From Longimicrobium sp. (GTDB taxonomy: Bacteria; Gemmatimonadota; Gemmatimonadetes; Longimicrobiales; Longimicrobiaceae): a DNA stretch of 64,000 nucleotides. The notes under the pieces were generated by a model, which did no database searches, was not told the DNA's origin, and was given only the letters and a program-made list of their open reading frames with translations. Where the stretch lies: assembly GCA_036389135.1 (NCBI GenBank), contig DASVQP010000124.1:1-64000 (forward strand), given 5' to 3'. Of the stretch, positions 62,030-64,000 are shown one piece after another. The translations under genes were made by a program, and so were the position numbers. The stretch's first letter is position 1; each line of letters begins with the position of its first letter.

Positions 62030-63358
62030 TTGAAGATCATCTACACGCTGGCCGCCACCCTCCTCGCCGCGGCGGGGGCACAGGGGCAGGCGCCCGGCTC
62101 CGCGGCCCGGCTCGCGACGTTCGACTCCGCCTGGTCCACGATCCACCGCACCCACTACGACACCACCTTCAACGGCGTGGACTGGCCCGCCGTGCGCACT
62201 GAGCTGCGCCCGCGCGCGGCGGCGGCCACCAGCGACGCACAGCTTCGCGGCGTCATCCAGGAAATGCTGGGGCGGCTGCGGCAGTCGCACTTCTACATCC
62301 TTCCCGGCGAGGTGGAGGCGGGGCTCACGCGCACCGTGAGCACGCGCGAGGCTGGCGACGGCGATGCGGGGATGGAGCTTCGCCTGGTGGACGGGAACTT
62401 CCTGGTGACGCGAGTGGCCCCCGGCGGCGCGGCGGCGAAGGCCGGGGTGCGCACCGGGTGGATCGTGGAATGGATCGGCCGGACGGATGCGGCCGGCGTG
62501 CTGCGGAAGCTCGCGCAGCTCCCCGCCGGCACGGACCCGCGCCTGCGCGAGCTGCGCGGGTGGAGCGCGATCGCTCCCGCGCTGATGGGCCCGGCGGGCA
62601 CGATGGTCCCCGCGCGCTTCGTGGACGCGGGCGGCCGCGCGAGGAACGTGCGCCTGGTGCTGCGCCCCGCGCCGGGGGTGTTGACGCAGTTCGGCAACCT
62701 GCCCCCGATTCGCGTGACTGCGGAGCACGAGCGGGTGCGAGCGCCCGGCGGGGCATCGGTGGGCGTCATCCGCTTCAACTACTGGTTCCCGGCGATCGCC
62801 GCGCAGATCGACGACGCGGTGAACGAGCTGCGCGGCGCGGACGGCATCGTGATCGACATGCGCGGCAACTTCGGCGGGCTGGGCGGGATGGCGATGGGAG
62901 TGGCGGGGCACTTCACCGAGCGGCGCGACACCATCGGCACCATGATCATGCGCCAGAACCGGCTGCAGTTCGTGGCCAATCCGCGCCGCTCCACCCGCGC
63001 GGGGGCTTCGGTGCGCCCCTTCGCCGGGCCGGTAGCGGTGCTCACCGACGCGCTCTCCATCAGCACCGCCGAGATCTTTGCCGGCGGGCTGCAGAAGCTG
63101 GGGCGCGCGCGCGTCTTCGGAACGCCCTCGGCGGGACAGGCGCTGCCGTCGCTGGCCACGAAGCTCCCCAACGGCGACGTGCTGGTGCACGCGGTGGCGG
63201 ACTTCCTCGGCCCCGGCGGCTACCGGCTGGAAGGGCCCGGCGTGGTGCCGGACGTGGCGGCGCCGCTCACCCGCGCCGCGCTCCTGGCCGGGCGCGACCC
63301 GGCGCTCGAGGCGGCGCTCAGGTGGATCGACGAACAGAAGGGTGCCGGCTCGCGCTGA
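62030..63358 (+). CDS. S41-family peptidase
   Basis: A 442-residue secreted protein with TTG start (AGGA upstream) and the signal peptide IYTLAATLLAAAGAQGQ. A helical cap is followed by a PDZ-like region (about 115-180, FLVTRVAPGGAAAKAGVRTG) and the S41 core with IVIDMRGNFGGLGG and ALSISTAEIFAGGL carrying the catalytic serine. Family members process the C-termini of periplasmic proteins. It lies downstream of PBP4 on the same strand. The exact substrate is unknown. Confidence 0.9.
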   Translation: MKIIYTLAATLLAAAGAQGQAPGSAARLATFDSAWSTIHRTHYDTTFNGVDWPAVRTELRPRAAAATSDAQLRGVIQEMLGRLRQSHFYILPGEVEAGLTRTVSTREAGDGDAGMELRLVDGNFLVTRVAPGGAAAKAGVRTGWIVEWIGRTDAAGVLRKLAQLPAGTDPRLRELRGWSAIAPALMGPAGTMVPARFVDAGGRARNVRLVLRPAPGVLTQFGNLPPIRVTAEHERVRAPGGASVGVIRFNYWFPAIAAQIDDAVNELRGADGIVIDMRGNFGGLGGMAMGVAGHFTERRDTIGTMIMRQNRLQFVANPRRSTRAGASVRPFAGPVAVLTDALSISTAEIFAGGLQKLGRARVFGTPSAGQALPSLATKLPNGDVLVHAVADFLGPGGYRLEGPGVVPDVAAPLTRAALLAGRDPALEAALRWIDEQKGAGSR

Positions 63359-63438
63359 GCCGTCCCGCAGACCGTGCCGGCAGCCGCCGGCCCACGTGCC
63401 CGCAGTGGGCGCACACTCGCAATCCTGGATGGAATCAC

Positions 63439-64000
63439 ATGAAGCATAGCTTCGGCCGTACCCTGGCTCTCACGGCGCTGGTGCTCGCGGGTTCCGCGCG
63501 CGGCGCCGCCGCGCAGGACCTTCCGCCCGCCAAGCAGATCGTCGACCGGTACGTGGAGGCGATCGGCAAGGGCGCGGCGTCCCGGCAGAACTTCCGCCAC
63601 GTGGTGGCCGAGATGTCCATGCCGACCGGCACCATGACGATGGACATGAAGTTCGCGCGCCCCAACAAGTTCGTGATGAGCATGGAGATGCCGGGGCTGG
63701 GCTCCATGCGCAGCGGCTTCGACGGCGCCCGCGGCTGGTCCGTAAATCCGATGACCGGCGCGCAGCTCATGGACGGCAAGGAGCTGCAGCAGCTCGCCCG
63801 GCAGGCCGACTTCGACGCCAGCTTCAACCTCTCGGCTCAGTTCCCCTCCATGACGACCATGGAGCGCTCCACCGCAAACGGGCAGCCCTGCTACCGGGTG
63901 CGCATGGTGTCGGCCCAGCAGGACACCGTCTTCTCCTGCTTCGACGTCGCCACCGGGCTGATGTCGCAGATGCAGACCACGCAGGAGTCGCAGATGGGAC
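63439..64000 (+). CDS. Secreted protein, LolA/outer-membrane-sorting-like (partial)
   Basis: The frame is open from ATG 63439 to the right edge; the C-terminus is missing. The 187 visible residues begin with a signal peptide (RTLALTALVLAGSARGAAA), followed by AKQIVDRYVEAIGKGAASRQ and FARPNKFVMSMEMPGLGSM. This start and strand pattern resembles LolA-like or DUF4292-type lipoprotein-handling proteins that bind hydrophobic ligands in a half-barrel. It lies 80 bp after the S41 gene. Assignment is tentative. Confidence 0.7.
   Translation, partial: MKHSFGRTLALTALVLAGSARGAAAQDLPPAKQIVDRYVEAIGKGAASRQNFRHVVAEMSMPTGTMTMDMKFARPNKFVMSMEMPGLGSMRSGFDGARGWSVNPMTGAQLMDGKELQQLARQADFDASFNLSAQFPSMTTMERSTANGQPCYRVRMVSAQQDTVFSCFDVATGLMSQMQTTQESQMG

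Overview
The window is a high-GC bacterial chromosome segment with tightly packed genes, frequent GTG/TTG starts, ATGA/GTGA/TGATG gene overlaps, many lipoproteins and a SusC/SusD pair beside alpha/beta hydrolases, S41 and PBP4-type peptidases. Together with dense families of short palindromic interspersed repeats this points to a Gemmatimonadota-like organism (Longimicrobia-type). The phylum call is inference: no rRNA gene is present.

Layout. 1-12 kb: an MFS exporter cut by the left edge with a divergent LysR regulator, several small unknown proteins, an amidohydrolase and a divergent alpha/beta hydrolase, a zinc-ribbon membrane protein, an EamA permease, and a TetR regulator overlapping a Bcr/CflA drug exporter. 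12-15.6 kb: an S33 hydrolase, an MbtH protein plus Sfp-type phosphopantetheinyl transferase with no NRPS in view, and a histidine phosphatase. 16-38.8 kb: a large sugar regulon. One arm on the minus strand is SusC-SusD-GH43-galM, next to LacI-GH2. Divergent from LacI is a YtfQRT/YjfF-type furanose ABC importer behind a promoter with a perfect LacI-type palindrome, then three GH43-type genes and galT-galE-galK. 38.9-48 kb: an acid-sugar operon: enolase-superfamily dehydratase, SDR, AldA-like aldehyde dehydrogenase, LarA-family nickel enzyme, FAH-family hydrolase and a gluconate-dehydrogenase-subunit-3/GMC fusion. 48.2-51 kb: a histidine kinase with a sigma-54 response regulator. 51.4-56.2 kb: rpmE, prfA, prmC, a YlbF-like gene, a CDP-alcohol phosphatidyltransferase and inositol-phosphate synthase (inositol lipid synthesis). 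56.2-57.3 kb: a lower-GC two-gene cassette, a RusA-like resolvase overlapping a PD-(D/E)xK plus HEPN-like protein. 57.5-64 kb: a phosphodiesterase, a zinc-ribbon protein, a receiver-GGDEF protein, PBP4, an S41 protease and a partial secreted protein.

Working together. SusCD and secreted GH43/GH2 enzymes would take up and trim an arabinose/galactose-rich plant glycan, the ABC importer would bring in furanose sugars, the Leloir genes would handle galactose, and the dehydrogenase/dehydratase operon would oxidise another released sugar to pyruvate-level products plus lactaldehyde/lactate or 2-oxoglutarate. Substrates are inferred from family membership only.

The most notable observations are the RusA/nuclease-HEPN cassette, the catalytically complete LarA homologue in an aldonate operon, the dehydrogenase fusion, and at least five repeat families that sit exactly at gene ends, several of them supplying stop codons and one supplying the N-terminal codons of a GH43 gene.
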